Part shown: positions 32,293 through 40,954 of the stretch, piece by piece
How positions within the stretch are numbered: position 1 is the first letter of the stretch
Layout: each line of letters opens with the position of its first letter
Source of the DNA: Deltaproteobacteria bacterium
GTDB lineage: Bacteria > Desulfobacterota > Syntrophia > Syntrophales > UBA2210
Direction of reading: 5' to 3'
Length of the DNA: 40,954 nt
Assembly (NCBI GenBank): GCA_016933215.1
Contig: JAFGBH010000083.1
Coordinates: forward strand, 1 to 40,954
The notes under the pieces: model-generated
What the model was told of the DNA's origin: nothing
Database searches by the model: none
Seen by the model: the letters and a program-made list of their open reading frames with translations, nothing else
Translations under genes and position numbers: made by a program

Positions 32293-34953
32293 ATGAACAG
32301 GTACATCGATTTCGCGATACGGCGACCGTTCACGGTATTCACTATCCTGGCACTCATCACAATCATCCTTGCTCCCGGCATGCTCAAACTGAAGATCGAC
32401 AACTCCATCGAAACACTGATGCCGAAGCATGATGATAAATACATCTTTTACAACAAGGTAAAGGACACTTACGGCGATAACGGCCAGTTTGTCATCATGT
32501 CCGTCTCCCGCAACGATCTATGGAGTGCGGAAACCATCGGAATGTTCGACGACCTCATTTCGGACATCGAAGAGTTTGAAACCTATGACGAAGAACGAGA
32601 AAGAATACGTATTCAAGGTGTGGACGCGTTTCTTTCGGAGAAAACGACCTCGCGTTCCGCAATACTCAGAGCCTTTGACAGCGATCCGGTCTTCCAAAGA
32701 ACACTAAAGCGAAAGTTCGACAAACTTTTCGGGAGCACAGGCATCCTCGACAGAGGCGACCTGAAAAAGCTCCGTAATGAGCTTCTTCACCTACAGGACC
32801 TGAAAAAGCTCGAACTGATCGACGAAATAGCCTCGCCCCTCACGATGATAGATATTACCGGCGAAGAAGACACACTGGAGGTTTATGATCTCGTCGAGGA
32901 GGATGAAACGGGGAAACGCCTCATACCGCAGACAGAAAAGGAAATTCTGCTTTTTAAAGAACGGCTTCTCAGAAACCCCGCCTTTGAGAGCGCACTGTAC
33001 ACAACCAATACCAAAACGGGTCAAATCACCGATTTCGGTGTCGTTATCAAGTTCATCAATGTGGAAGACCGCGATCCCGTCGCCCGGGAACTCATGGAGA
33101 TTATCAAGTCTCAGAAAGAGCTTAATATCGCATCGACGGGTATGCCGATCGTCTATGTCTGGGCGGTGAATTATATACGTTCCGATTTTATCGTTCTTGT
33201 TCCATTGGTCATGCTTGTAGTTATGTTCATCTTCTATCTCAACTTCCGAACCTTGAGAGGCGTCATCCTGCCCTTCCTGTCACTCAGTCTGGCAGAGTTG
33301 TGGGTTCTCGGTCTTATGGGCCATCTCGGATTTAAGATTACGGTGATGGCATCTTCGCTCCCGACACTGATGATTGCCGTGGGAAGTTCCTACTCTATCC
33401 ACATTCTGAACCAGTACTATGCAGATTTTGATATGATAACGAAGGGTGAAAAGAGAGAGAGACTAAAAGGTTCGATGGCTCATATCTCCCTGACTGTTCT
33501 CCTCGCCGGAATTACGACCTTCATTGCCTTTATGACGTTGGTCACCAGCGAACTTTCCGCCGTCAAGGAATGGGGATTATTTTGCGCCATCGGTGCGCTC
33601 TTTGCCGTTTTTACTTCCAGTTCGCTCATACCGGCAAGCCTGTCTCTTCTGCCACACTCACGCCCCGGCTCATTGTGGCGCAACAACAAATCGGCAAAGA
33701 CCACCGTCGTTGACAGAATAATTGCGATAATGACGAGAGGTGCCACCCATCATTATCGCAAGGTCGTCTTCGTCATCATCGTCATACTGGTTTTTTCTGT
33801 TGGAGGGCTCATGCAGCTCGAAGTTGACACTGCCTATGTAAGTTATTTCAAGAAGAAAAGTCCGGTCAGGCAAAACATCAACACGATCGGAGAAAAATTC
33901 GGCGGTGGATGGGGATTTGATCTCCTCATCAATTCAGGAAGTGTCGATGGTGTGAAATCGCCGGAATTTCTTAATACGCTTGAAAATATCAGGACCTGGC
34001 TCTCTGCCGAAGAGAACAGGGATCTGAAAATCGGAAGAACGGATTCCTTTTCAGATTTTATTAAAACCATGCACATGGCGATGAACAATGACAATCGATC
34101 GCTCTACACGGTTCCGAAAAACAAATCGGACATTATCGACTATCTGGAAATCTACGCCGGTGACGATGACGACTCAGACGGAAGATTTGATGAATTCGAA
34201 CCCTTTGTTGATGAGAACTACCAGACCTGCGATATTCTGACACGATTGTGCCGGAAGGAAGGACAGCCTGTCGGGACGGCCGAAGTTGCTGATATCGTCG
34301 ACAGGATGAGCACCTACCTCGAAACGAATCTGCCCGAGGGATATTCCTACACAATTTCGGGATTCCCCGTCATTGAGGTGCAGGTGTCGCAGTACCTCAT
34401 CAAGGGACAGTTGCAGAGTCTCATTTTATCCCTGATTGTGGTGGATATCATTGCCATACTCCTCTTCGGGCATATTGCCGCCGGTCTTCTGGCGCTTATT
34501 CCCATGACTGTGGCCGTTCTTATCAATTTCGGGATCATGGGATGGCTCGGAATAGCACTCGATATGCCGACCTCCGTCATCGCTGCGGTAACCATCGGCA
34601 TCGGTGTGGACGATACGATACACTTTCTCAATACATTCAGGCATAACAGGGCCAGGGGCCACAGCCTGGACGAAACCATAGCACGGACGCTTGCCGTTTC
34701 GGGAAAGGCTATTATCTTTACTTCTCTTGCCCTTATTTTCGGATTTTTCGTGTTCCTGCTCTCCAGTTTCATTCCCATCATGCTCCTCGGTTTCCTTTTG
34801 GCAGTTACTATGGTCGCAACGACGTTGGGTGCGCTCCTTGTCCTTCCCTCGGTCATCAAGGTAAGCCGGGTCAACCTTGAACAGCCGGAGAGAGAAACAT
34901 GGATGCACCGGTACCTGAATCTGGGAAAGTGGTTCGGACTGGAAGAGGAATAA
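32293..34953 (+). CDS. RND-superfamily (MMPL/COG1033) membrane protein, paralogue 1
   Basis: 886 residues with the RND layout: one N-terminal helix (about 11-31), large periplasmic loop, five helices (about 298-450), linker, helix near 490-508, second periplasmic loop, and a final five-helix block (about 710-860) with GVDDTIHFLNTFRHNRARG. Sterol-sensing-like stretch IAVGSSYSIHILNQYY lies at 361-376. The second loop contains an exact EF-hand-type loop DDDSDGRFDEFE at 625-636. Probably a proton-driven exporter of lipids or hydrophobic compounds; no substrate evident. No outer-membrane or fusion partner is adjacent. Overlapping start region GGGGAGGG. HD-domain gene follows 21 bases later. Confidence 0.85.
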   Translation: MNRYIDFAIRRPFTVFTILALITIILAPGMLKLKIDNSIETLMPKHDDKYIFYNKVKDTYGDNGQFVIMSVSRNDLWSAETIGMFDDLISDIEEFETYDEERERIRIQGVDAFLSEKTTSRSAILRAFDSDPVFQRTLKRKFDKLFGSTGILDRGDLKKLRNELLHLQDLKKLELIDEIASPLTMIDITGEEDTLEVYDLVEEDETGKRLIPQTEKEILLFKERLLRNPAFESALYTTNTKTGQITDFGVVIKFINVEDRDPVARELMEIIKSQKELNIASTGMPIVYVWAVNYIRSDFIVLVPLVMLVVMFIFYLNFRTLRGVILPFLSLSLAELWVLGLMGHLGFKITVMASSLPTLMIAVGSSYSIHILNQYYADFDMITKGEKRERLKGSMAHISLTVLLAGITTFIAFMTLVTSELSAVKEWGLFCAIGALFAVFTSSSLIPASLSLLPHSRPGSLWRNNKSAKTTVVDRIIAIMTRGATHHYRKVVFVIIVILVFSVGGLMQLEVDTAYVSYFKKKSPVRQNINTIGEKFGGGWGFDLLINSGSVDGVKSPEFLNTLENIRTWLSAEENRDLKIGRTDSFSDFIKTMHMAMNNDNRSLYTVPKNKSDIIDYLEIYAGDDDDSDGRFDEFEPFVDENYQTCDILTRLCRKEGQPVGTAEVADIVDRMSTYLETNLPEGYSYTISGFPVIEVQVSQYLIKGQLQSLILSLIVVDIIAILLFGHIAAGLLALIPMTVAVLINFGIMGWLGIALDMPTSVIAAVTIGIGVDDTIHFLNTFRHNRARGHSLDETIARTLAVSGKAIIFTSLALIFGFFVFLLSSFIPIMLLGFLLAVTMVATTLGALLVLPSVIKVSRVNLEQPERETWMHRYLNLGKWFGLEEE

Positions 34954-34974
34954 TAACGAAAAGAGGAAGCATCA

Positions 34975-35748
34975 ATGGAATTCAAGATACCCTTTCGGAA
35001 CAATAAGAAATTGAAAGCCTTGATGAATCGAATCAATGCGGATCGAGAGTTGTTTCAAATCTGGAAGTGTGCAAATATCAATGCCGTCGATCGTTCAGGC
35101 ATCAGTGATCATGGCGAGATACATATCCGTATTATCGCCAATGCCGCCCTGCGCATTCTCCGATTGTTGATAGAAGGGGGTGTCGAACCAAGTGTCGTCA
35201 GGGACCACAAATTGGCAACAGAAGATGCGGAGTTGATTGTGGTGCTCGCGGCCTGCCTGCACGACACGGGAATTTCGGTGCACCGGGATCATCATGAAAA
35301 ATACAGTCTCTTTATCGCCTTTCGAAAGGCACGGGAGTTACTGGAGGAAATCTATGAAGAACCTGACCTGACCACCATGGTGTCCGAAACGCTGCATGCC
35401 GTTGTCGCACATGACGCGAACGAAAAATGCCTTACCATTGAAGCGGGCGTCCTGAAAGTCGCCGATGCGACAGACATGACCGAGGGACGCTCCCGGATTC
35501 CCTTTGAATCGGGAAAAGTCAATATTCATTCCGTGTCTGCACAGGCCGTGGAAGCGGTAAACATTACAAAAGGACAAAAAAAGCCGGTGCGGATTGAAAT
35601 TATACTCGCGAATTCCGCCGGGATCTTTCAGGTTGATGAATTGATGAGGAATAAGTTAAAATATTCTTCTTTGAAACCTTTCGTCGAAGTGACTGCAACA
35701 GTCGTAGGTGAAACAGAACGACGGCTGTTTGACACCTATGAGCTATAG
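34975..35748 (+). CDS. HD-domain phosphohydrolase-like protein
   Basis: 257 residues. The HD metal-site pattern is complete: H46/H50, H96-D97 (CLHDTG), H103-H107 and D164 (VADATDMTEGR). The order H...HD...D fits the HD superfamily (nucleotide or phosphodiester hydrolases), not HD-GYP, as no GYP motif is seen. The C-terminal 80 residues form an uncharacterised domain. It is very likely cotranscribed with RND paralogue 1. The substrate is unknown. AGAGGAAG precedes the ATG. Confidence 0.8.
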   Translation: MEFKIPFRNNKKLKALMNRINADRELFQIWKCANINAVDRSGISDHGEIHIRIIANAALRILRLLIEGGVEPSVVRDHKLATEDAELIVVLAACLHDTGISVHRDHHEKYSLFIAFRKARELLEEIYEEPDLTTMVSETLHAVVAHDANEKCLTIEAGVLKVADATDMTEGRSRIPFESGKVNIHSVSAQAVEAVNITKGQKKPVRIEIILANSAGIFQVDELMRNKLKYSSLKPFVEVTATVVGETERRLFDTYEL

Positions 35749-35845
35749 GAATGATTCTTCACGACCTATCGTAACTCGCCGTTCTGTAACGGTAAGACCA
35801 GTTCCCCGATATGATGCATAATAACCATATAAAATAGTTAATATA

Positions 35846-35994
35846 TTGAAGCTCCCCGCAATCCCGTATAAGCGGGATCTCCGCTTTTGCTCCGACAGTT
35901 GCGGGGAATCTCCGACTGTCAAGGAAAATGTTATTTATTATTTGCTCGCTAGCCCCGCCGCAAGCAACGGGGAATGCGCTCGCTGTTCAGTTCA
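35846..35994 (+). repeat. Interspersed repeat, family A copy 4, with nested hairpin
   Basis: ATTGAAGCTCCCCGCAA ... TTGCGGGGAATCTCCGACTG as in copy 1, but the loop of hairpin 1 contains a second stem, ATCCCG-TATAAG-CGGGAT, and a CTCCGCTTTTGCTCCG part. The AT-rich spacer, CGCT-flanked hairpin 2 (CCCCGCCGCAAGCAACGGGG) and GTTCAGTTCA end follow. It stops six bases before the next start codon. Confidence 0.85.
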
Positions 35995-36000
35995 TAAGAC

Positions 36001-36396
36001 ATGGAAAGAAAACACAAAGTACTCCTTGTAATCGATGGCATCATCAATCTCATCCTGGGATTATTGCTGCTTCTCTTTCCTCTTGGCATAGCTCAAATCC
36101 TGGGGGTTCCGGAATCGGATATCAATTTCTACCCGAGCATCCTCGGCGCCGTCATTTTCGGTATTGGAATTGCGCTAATTATTGAAGTCTATGGTAAACC
36201 CAAGGGTATCCACGGCCTCGGTTTGGGTGGGGCCATTGCAATTAATTTGTGTGGAGCGGGAGTATTGCTCGTCTGGCTCTTGTTGAAACGATTTGAATTT
36301 CCCTTAAGGGGACAAATCATACTCTGGTCTATAGCACTCATCGTTCTACTGGTTGGCATTATAGAACTCATTACTAAATCCTATAAATACAAATAA
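36001..36396 (+). CDS. Small four-helix membrane protein of unknown function
   Basis: 131 residues, mostly hydrophobic, with four predicted helices (about 8-33, 46-64, 75-93, 105-125) and a basic C-terminus (KSYKYK). No motif is recognised. The start codon lies six bases after the end of repeat copy 4, and no Shine-Dalgarno sequence precedes it, so either the repeat supplies the leader, translation is weak, or the true start differs. It is between the HD gene and the second RND gene. Confidence 0.6.
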   Translation: MERKHKVLLVIDGIINLILGLLLLLFPLGIAQILGVPESDINFYPSILGAVIFGIGIALIIEVYGKPKGIHGLGLGGAIAINLCGAGVLLVWLLLKRFEFPLRGQIILWSIALIVLLVGIIELITKSYKYK

Positions 36397-36433
36397 ATCA
36401 CAGGTAAGCTTTTTGGTTTTTCTTTGATTCAGA

Positions 36434-36484
36434 AGATCGGGAGATGCGGTGTAGCTGAACTCCTCCCCGAATGTGACCCGATCT
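36434..36484. terminator. Inverted repeat between converging genes
   Basis: AGATCGGG (36434-36441) pairs perfectly with CCCGATCT (36477-36484) over a 35-base loop. It lies between the small membrane protein (+) and RND paralogue 2 (-), whose stop is 41 bases on. There is no T-run, so a terminator role is tentative. Confidence 0.35.
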
Positions 36485-36524
36485 CTCCAAAACCCAGATT
36501 CCCTGAGTGGAATTGTTTTGTCGA

Positions 36525-39188
36525 TCAGTCTTCCTGTTCCAATCCGAATATCCTGCCGATATTGAGATATCGTCCCAGCCAGTTTTCCGCCTCGACGGTT
36601 TTCAGATCAACTGCCGTGGCCCTAATTACCGAGGGAAGTACAATGAGAGCGCCTATCGTCGTCGCTACCATTGTCATCGCCATGAGAAGTCCGAAGAGGA
36701 TTACCGGGATAAACGAGGATATGGAGAAGACAAGAAATCCGAGGACGAGGGCAAGTGACGTGAAAAAGATCGCCTTCCCGGCGACGGCAAGTGTTCGTTC
36801 TATTGCTTCGTCTATACCAAGTCCCCGGGCCCTGTTATGCCGGAAGGTATTGAGGAAGTGAATCGTGTCGTCCACACCGATCCCAATAGTAATGGCGGCA
36901 ATCAGCGAGGTCACCATATCGAGATTTATCCCCAGCCATCCCATGACGCCGAAATTAAGGATGACGGCAACCGTCATTGGAACCAGGGCGATGGGGCCGG
37001 CCTTTAGCTGGTTGAAAAGAAGGATGACAATGATGCCGACGACAACGAGGCAGAGGAAAAGGCTCATCAGTTGACCCGTAACCACATAATGCACGAGCTT
37101 TATTTCCATCATGGGGAATCCCGTAATTGTAAAGGAAGAAGCCCCCGGCAGTTTTTTATTCAGATAGTCTGTCATTCGTCCCGCGATGTGCTTCGTTTCC
37201 GTCGTTCCCACCGAATGTCCCTTTACCTGCAGCATCCTGGCAAGTATGTTGCAGGTACTGAAATTCGAATCCACAAAGGGTTCAAACTCGTCAAATCTCC
37301 CGTCGGAATCATCATCGTCGCCGGAGTAGATTTCCAGATAGTCCACAATATCTGACCGATGTTGTGGGATTGCGTAAAAGCCCTTATCATCATTGTTCAT
37401 GGCCATGTGCATCGTCTTTATGAAATCGGAAAAGGAATCCGTCCTGCCTATGCACAAATCGCTGTTTTGCTCGGCCACAAGCCAGTTCCTGAAGTCTTCG
37501 ACCACTCCGAGAAATTGGGGGTCCTTCACACCCTCATCACGTCCCGAATCAAGAAGGATCGAGAAGCTTTCGAATCCACCGAACTTATCACTGATAATGT
37601 TTGCGTCGGTCCTCACGGAGTCATCTTCCTTCAGGTAATTAAGGAAGACCGTTTCCACCTTTAGTCTGAAAATGCCCAGTACAGAAAAGAATATCAGAAC
37701 GCCGACAATCGTAAGGACCCATTTGTAGTGAACAATCGCACCCCGTGTCGTAAGAGCAATAATCCTGTCAACAAGGGTTGTTTTCATCTTCTTGTCTTTT
37801 CCGAGAAGAGCGAACGGTATGGCATTCGGAAGGACCGCGAGTCCCGCCGGTAAGAGTGAGCAGGAAATAAAAACGGCAAACATAACACCAATGGCCGAAT
37901 AAAGTCCCCAGTCTCTGATGGCGGTGATCTCGCTGGTGGTGAGCGTCATAAATGCGATAAAGGTGGTCAATCCCGCGAGAAGAACGGTAAGAGAGATGTG
38001 GGACATGGCAAGGTGAAGCCCCGCCCTTTTATCACTTTCCGTGATTGCCTTAAAATCTGAATAATACTGGTTGAGGATATGAATAGAATAGGAACTTCCC
38101 ACGGCAATCATAAGGGGAGGGAGCGACATGTCGACCGATGTTATTTTGTGGCCCAGATATCCCATGAGACCGAGAATCCATAGCTGCGCGACACTCAGAG
38201 TCGTAAAGGGAAGCAGCACCCCCCTGAGGGATCTGAAATTGAAGTAGAAGACAATAACAACTACCAGCATGACGATCGGAACGAGCGTAAAAAGATCACT
38301 GTGCATGTAATTGTGAAAGGTTATGTTGATAACGGGAATTCCCGTAGTAATAATATCGAGACCCTTATGACTGTCGATAAGTTCCTTGATTTCTCGGGCG
38401 ATCGGGTCCTGATCAGTCACGTTCATGAACCTGACGATAATACAGAAATCTGTTATCTCTCCCGTATCTGCATCACGCGCATAGAGACCCCTTTCAAATG
38501 CTGGATTTCTCTCGAGTTTCATCCTGAACTCTTTGAACTCGTGAGCGGAAGAAGGGAGGATACGGATCCCGGCATCATCTTTTTCGATAAGATCGTATGC
38601 CTCCAGCGTATCATTTTCGCCGGTGATATCCTGCATGGTAAAAGGTGAGGCGATCTCGTCAATGATCTCGTTCTGTTTGAAATCCATTGTCTGCAGGATC
38701 TCTTTTCTCAGCTTTCTAAGGTCCCTGCTCCCCAGTTCTTCGACATCTCCGAAGAGCGCTTCCGATTTTCTTTTAAGGTATCGTGCGAAAGGAGGGTCGC
38801 TTTCAAAGTGTGCAACAAGTTTGCCGTAGCCGATTTTTCCCTGAGAAATTACCGAATCGAATTCCGAGAGGCGGGCGTTTTCCCGCTCTTTATCGAAGTC
38901 TTTGTATTCTTCCAGATCGGCAATGAGGCCGTCGATCTTTCGAAAGGTTTCTGCCCCCCAGAGGTCGTCATCGGAAACGGCCATAATGACAAACCGTCCG
39001 TTATCGCCATAGATATCTTTCACCTTTTCGTAGAAGATATACTCGTAATCGCTCTTGGGCATGAAGGCTTCTATTGCATTGTCAAACTTGAGAAGAGCCA
39101 TACCTGGTGCCAGGATAGCCGTTACAAGAAACAGGAAAATCAAAACAGCTATCGGTCTGTGCAACACGAAATCGATGTATCTGTTCAT
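36525..39188 (-). CDS. RND-superfamily (MMPL/COG1033) membrane protein, paralogue 2
   Basis: 887 residues, one more than paralogue 1 on the opposite strand. The first 640 residues align with no gap. Both share the identical stretch 581-600, the helix IAVGSSYSIHILNQYY (361-376), and the EF-hand-type loop DDDSDGRFDEFE at the same 625-636. The layout is the same: twelve helices and two periplasmic loops, with GVDDTIHFLNTFRHNRARG in the last block. The pair arose by duplication and inversion, but has diverged moderately (many 10-residue blocks half identical). AAGGTC lies upstream of the ATG. Substrate unknown. Confidence 0.85.
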   Translation of the reverse strand: MNRYIDFVLHRPIAVLIFLFLVTAILAPGMALLKFDNAIEAFMPKSDYEYIFYEKVKDIYGDNGRFVIMAVSDDDLWGAETFRKIDGLIADLEEYKDFDKERENARLSEFDSVISQGKIGYGKLVAHFESDPPFARYLKRKSEALFGDVEELGSRDLRKLRKEILQTMDFKQNEIIDEIASPFTMQDITGENDTLEAYDLIEKDDAGIRILPSSAHEFKEFRMKLERNPAFERGLYARDADTGEITDFCIIVRFMNVTDQDPIAREIKELIDSHKGLDIITTGIPVINITFHNYMHSDLFTLVPIVMLVVVIVFYFNFRSLRGVLLPFTTLSVAQLWILGLMGYLGHKITSVDMSLPPLMIAVGSSYSIHILNQYYSDFKAITESDKRAGLHLAMSHISLTVLLAGLTTFIAFMTLTTSEITAIRDWGLYSAIGVMFAVFISCSLLPAGLAVLPNAIPFALLGKDKKMKTTLVDRIIALTTRGAIVHYKWVLTIVGVLIFFSVLGIFRLKVETVFLNYLKEDDSVRTDANIISDKFGGFESFSILLDSGRDEGVKDPQFLGVVEDFRNWLVAEQNSDLCIGRTDSFSDFIKTMHMAMNNDDKGFYAIPQHRSDIVDYLEIYSGDDDDSDGRFDEFEPFVDSNFSTCNILARMLQVKGHSVGTTETKHIAGRMTDYLNKKLPGASSFTITGFPMMEIKLVHYVVTGQLMSLFLCLVVVGIIVILLFNQLKAGPIALVPMTVAVILNFGVMGWLGINLDMVTSLIAAITIGIGVDDTIHFLNTFRHNRARGLGIDEAIERTLAVAGKAIFFTSLALVLGFLVFSISSFIPVILFGLLMAMTMVATTIGALIVLPSVIRATAVDLKTVEAENWLGRYLNIGRIFGLEQED

Positions 39189-39727
39189 AATGACCTTCGA
39201 TTATAATGATGTATGATTGAAGCTCCCTCTTAGGTCTCGGCAAGTACACTTCTGAACAAAACCCTCGCCTCAGGGCGCTGGCCCCTGCTTGTTCCGATTG
39301 CTTTTTCGATGTGGGGATTACAAGACGTTTCACAATACGGAAACTCACACGTGGTATTGTATGCCTTAAAGATCGCTATGTGTCAAGATTATCGTTGATA
39401 AATATATGTTTTTTATAAAGAGGGGCTCTCCAAAGGGTATTTTCCGAAGCAATATCATTGCACAGAAAGAGAATAGAAAGAAGTTCTTCCTCCTGAAGTT
39501 GAGAGAATCAAGAGGGAAGAATTTGCAGCAGGTTTCTTTCAGTAATGTTTAATGCTTCGGCTCAGGCGTGACAGATACTCCGTCGCCTGCAACCGGTTGT
39601 TCGGTTATTCATTTAGGCCAAAGAAGGAAAAGGTAAACACCATAAATGCAAGAAGGGCTTCCCCTTCAAACCGTTTGAGTAAGTGTCCAGTGTAAAGCAA
39701 GGGGATCAATACCGCCTCGGGCCGAGT
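39189..39727. other. Gene-free stretch between RND paralogue 2 and the phosphodiesterase
   Basis: ATTGAAGCTCCC (39216-39227) equals the first 12 bases of repeat family A and may be a truncated copy. A sigma-70-like promoter for the RND gene is at 39356-39386. From 39400 to 39727 nothing recognisable is seen. Confidence 0.4.
39356..39386 (-). promoter_or_regulatory. Candidate sigma-70 promoter of RND paralogue 2
   Basis: On the minus strand TTGACA (39386-39381), 19-base spacer, TACAAT (39361-39356). The spacer is at the long end; CATACA at 17 bases is an alternative -10. The leader would be about 160 bases and include the repeat fragment. Confidence 0.4.
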
Positions 39728-40729
39728 TCAACGGATAAGCGAAACAACTTTGTATCGCAGAGTCTGATACAATGCGTATATTCTAGAGGTTCCCCAGACC
39801 CGGTCGGAGATGTCCTTGTGCACAATATAGATCGTATCGTCAAAATCCCAGAACACGATGGTCTTCCCCCTGGGCTTGAACTTGAGCAGGTCATCTATAT
39901 TGCTCAGGTTGGCAACATGCAGCAAGAGGTAGTCCGCCTGGGTATCGCTGATATCCTCGTACAATTTTTTTGTCAGGCTTTCGAAATGCAGATATGTTGA
40001 CGATGTCAGCCAGAACACCTGACCGGTCGGGATATCGGGATACTTTCGGTTTACGTACTTGACCACATCTCCGGAAATGGAGCTTATCAGAATGTCCTTG
40101 TCCCGTTTTCGGGCCCGGATATCAGCTATGATCTCGTCCACCAGGCGTTCGTCTTCCTGACTGTCTCCCGACGACTTAATTTCAATGTTAATTTTCTTTT
40201 TAAGAACAGCGATGGCTTCATCGTAGGCAGCAATTTCTCCGGCTGTTATTTCAGACAGTTCCGCAAATGTCGTATTGCCGATCGTTCTTAAGGTGCCGTA
40301 CAATCTCAGCATCCTTTTGTCATGATAGACAACAATCCTTTTGTCTTTTGAGTACTGGACGTCGAACTCTATGAAGGCATATTTGCTGTTTTTGTCTGCA
40401 GCTATGAGAGCCGCGAGGGTGTTTTCCCTGTACTCCTCTGATGCACCGCGATGGGCACCTGCCGTACATCGGTATCCATAGCGGGCTTCACTGTCATTTC
40501 TCTCCCTTTCAAGAATTTGATCGAGGCTGGTTACGGAGAGTGGCGTTGCACACCCCGTTAACATTGCCGCCAAAAGAATGCCTGCTAAGATGGTAAAAAA
40601 ACGGTCTGCGTAGAAAACACGATTCCCACCGAATAGGAGATGGCGTAAGATAGAAACTAATCTAACGACTGCCGAAGCCCTTTTCACAATCATGACTTTT
40701 CGAAATCGAACATATATGTCCCTTATCAT
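39728..40729 (-). CDS. Glycerophosphodiester phosphodiesterase-family lipoprotein
   Basis: GDPD TIM-barrel enzyme that would hydrolyse glycerophosphodiesters to glycerol-3-phosphate and an alcohol. Motifs: AHRGASEEYRENT, FIEFDVQYSKD, VVYHDKRM and NIEIKSS supply the catalytic histidines and metal-binding acids. A hydrophobic segment (FFTILAGILLAAM) ends in the lipobox LTGC, so it is probably a lipid-anchored envelope protein. The stretch before this signal is unusually long. I chose ATG 40729 (GGGG seven bases before); ATG 40693 is also possible. A TTG start at 40846 seems unlikely. The C-terminus (FWDFDDTIYIVHK) is longer than the minimal domain. Confidence 0.83.
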   Translation of the reverse strand: MIRDIYVRFRKVMIVKRASAVVRLVSILRHLLFGGNRVFYADRFFTILAGILLAAMLTGCATPLSVTSLDQILERERNDSEARYGYRCTAGAHRGASEEYRENTLAALIAADKNSKYAFIEFDVQYSKDKRIVVYHDKRMLRLYGTLRTIGNTTFAELSEITAGEIAAYDEAIAVLKKKINIEIKSSGDSQEDERLVDEIIADIRARKRDKDILISSISGDVVKYVNRKYPDIPTGQVFWLTSSTYLHFESLTKKLYEDISDTQADYLLLHVANLSNIDDLLKFKPRGKTIVFWDFDDTIYIVHKDISDRVWGTSRIYALYQTLRYKVVSLIR

Positions 40730-40954
40730 TTTACCCCATATTGAACAGCGTTGCGATGTCTCCTCCGTTAATTTGTATGGTACTATAATATATTTTTTGA
40801 AGATTAGCAGACAAAAGGGCATAAAAATTATCCAACAGCGGATCAATTCTTCTAAAACTGCTCAGTCCTTCCTGCTATACGTAACAAAATGATAGTTGAC
40901 ATTACATAGGTTAATAGTCATCATCTATCTGTTTTTCCTATTGATTTAGGAAAA

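Noticed and set aside
32293-34953. Assigning the RND protein as the hopanoid transporter HpnN
   Set aside because: Size fits, but no hopanoid genes are near and no HpnN-specific motif is recognised.

Overview
The window looks like a chromosomal segment from an anaerobic, probably Desulfobacterota-like (former Deltaproteobacteria) bacterium. This is inferred from gene content, since there is no rRNA or other phylogenetic marker. The pointers are two CoA-disulfide-reductase-type flavoproteins, an FNR/DNR-type regulator with FNR boxes, an iron-sulfur flavoprotein, a PurF with the four cysteines of the oxygen-sensitive [4Fe-4S] type, lysine/peptidoglycan synthesis through DapL, COG1033-type RND proteins and two candidate sigma-54 promoters.

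Layout. 1-2.3 kb: amtB-glnB ammonium uptake and sensing operon behind a near-consensus sigma-54 promoter. 2.3-8.8 kb: a flavoprotein-rhodanese fusion and a second flavoprotein (both minus strand), divergent from an FNR-type regulator, a class III aminotransferase and a methyltransferase; a perfect FNR box lies in the divergent promoter and a near-perfect one upstream of the rhodanese fusion. 8.8-9.9 kb: a gene-free kilobase with an interspersed palindromic repeat. 9.9-12.3 kb: a four-S1-domain protein, an iron-sulfur flavoprotein and an NTF2-like protein. 12.5-19.4 kb (minus): citrate synthase, a HypE/PurM-like protein, an NCS1 permease and a 1055-residue GAF / KaiC-like / PEP-synthase-N protein. 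19.6-30.8 kb (minus): a tight seven-gene biosynthetic operon dapF-dapL-purF-aspS-carA-guaA-carB, with a near-consensus sigma-54 promoter just upstream of dapF. 31-32.1 kb: a free-standing AlaX-like editing domain and a cold-shock gene with a complete promoter, leader and terminator. 32.3-39.2 kb: two paralogous RND-family membrane proteins in inverted orientation, flanking an HD-domain gene and a small membrane protein. 39.7-40.7 kb: a lipoprotein-type glycerophosphodiesterase.

How it fits together. The most interesting link is nitrogen. The ammonium transporter/PII pair and the operon holding three glutamine-amidotransferase systems (PurF, CarA/CarB, GuaA) both carry sigma-54-type -24/-12 elements, so glutamine-consuming synthesis may be tied to nitrogen status. 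A second link is redox: an FNR-type regulator whose recognition helix carries ExxSR, and FNR boxes next to it and near its flavoprotein neighbours. A third is the RND pair, which shares an exact EF-hand-type calcium loop at the same residue numbers. At least four copies of a two-hairpin repeat, and two of a shorter relative, lie between genes, all in the same orientation.
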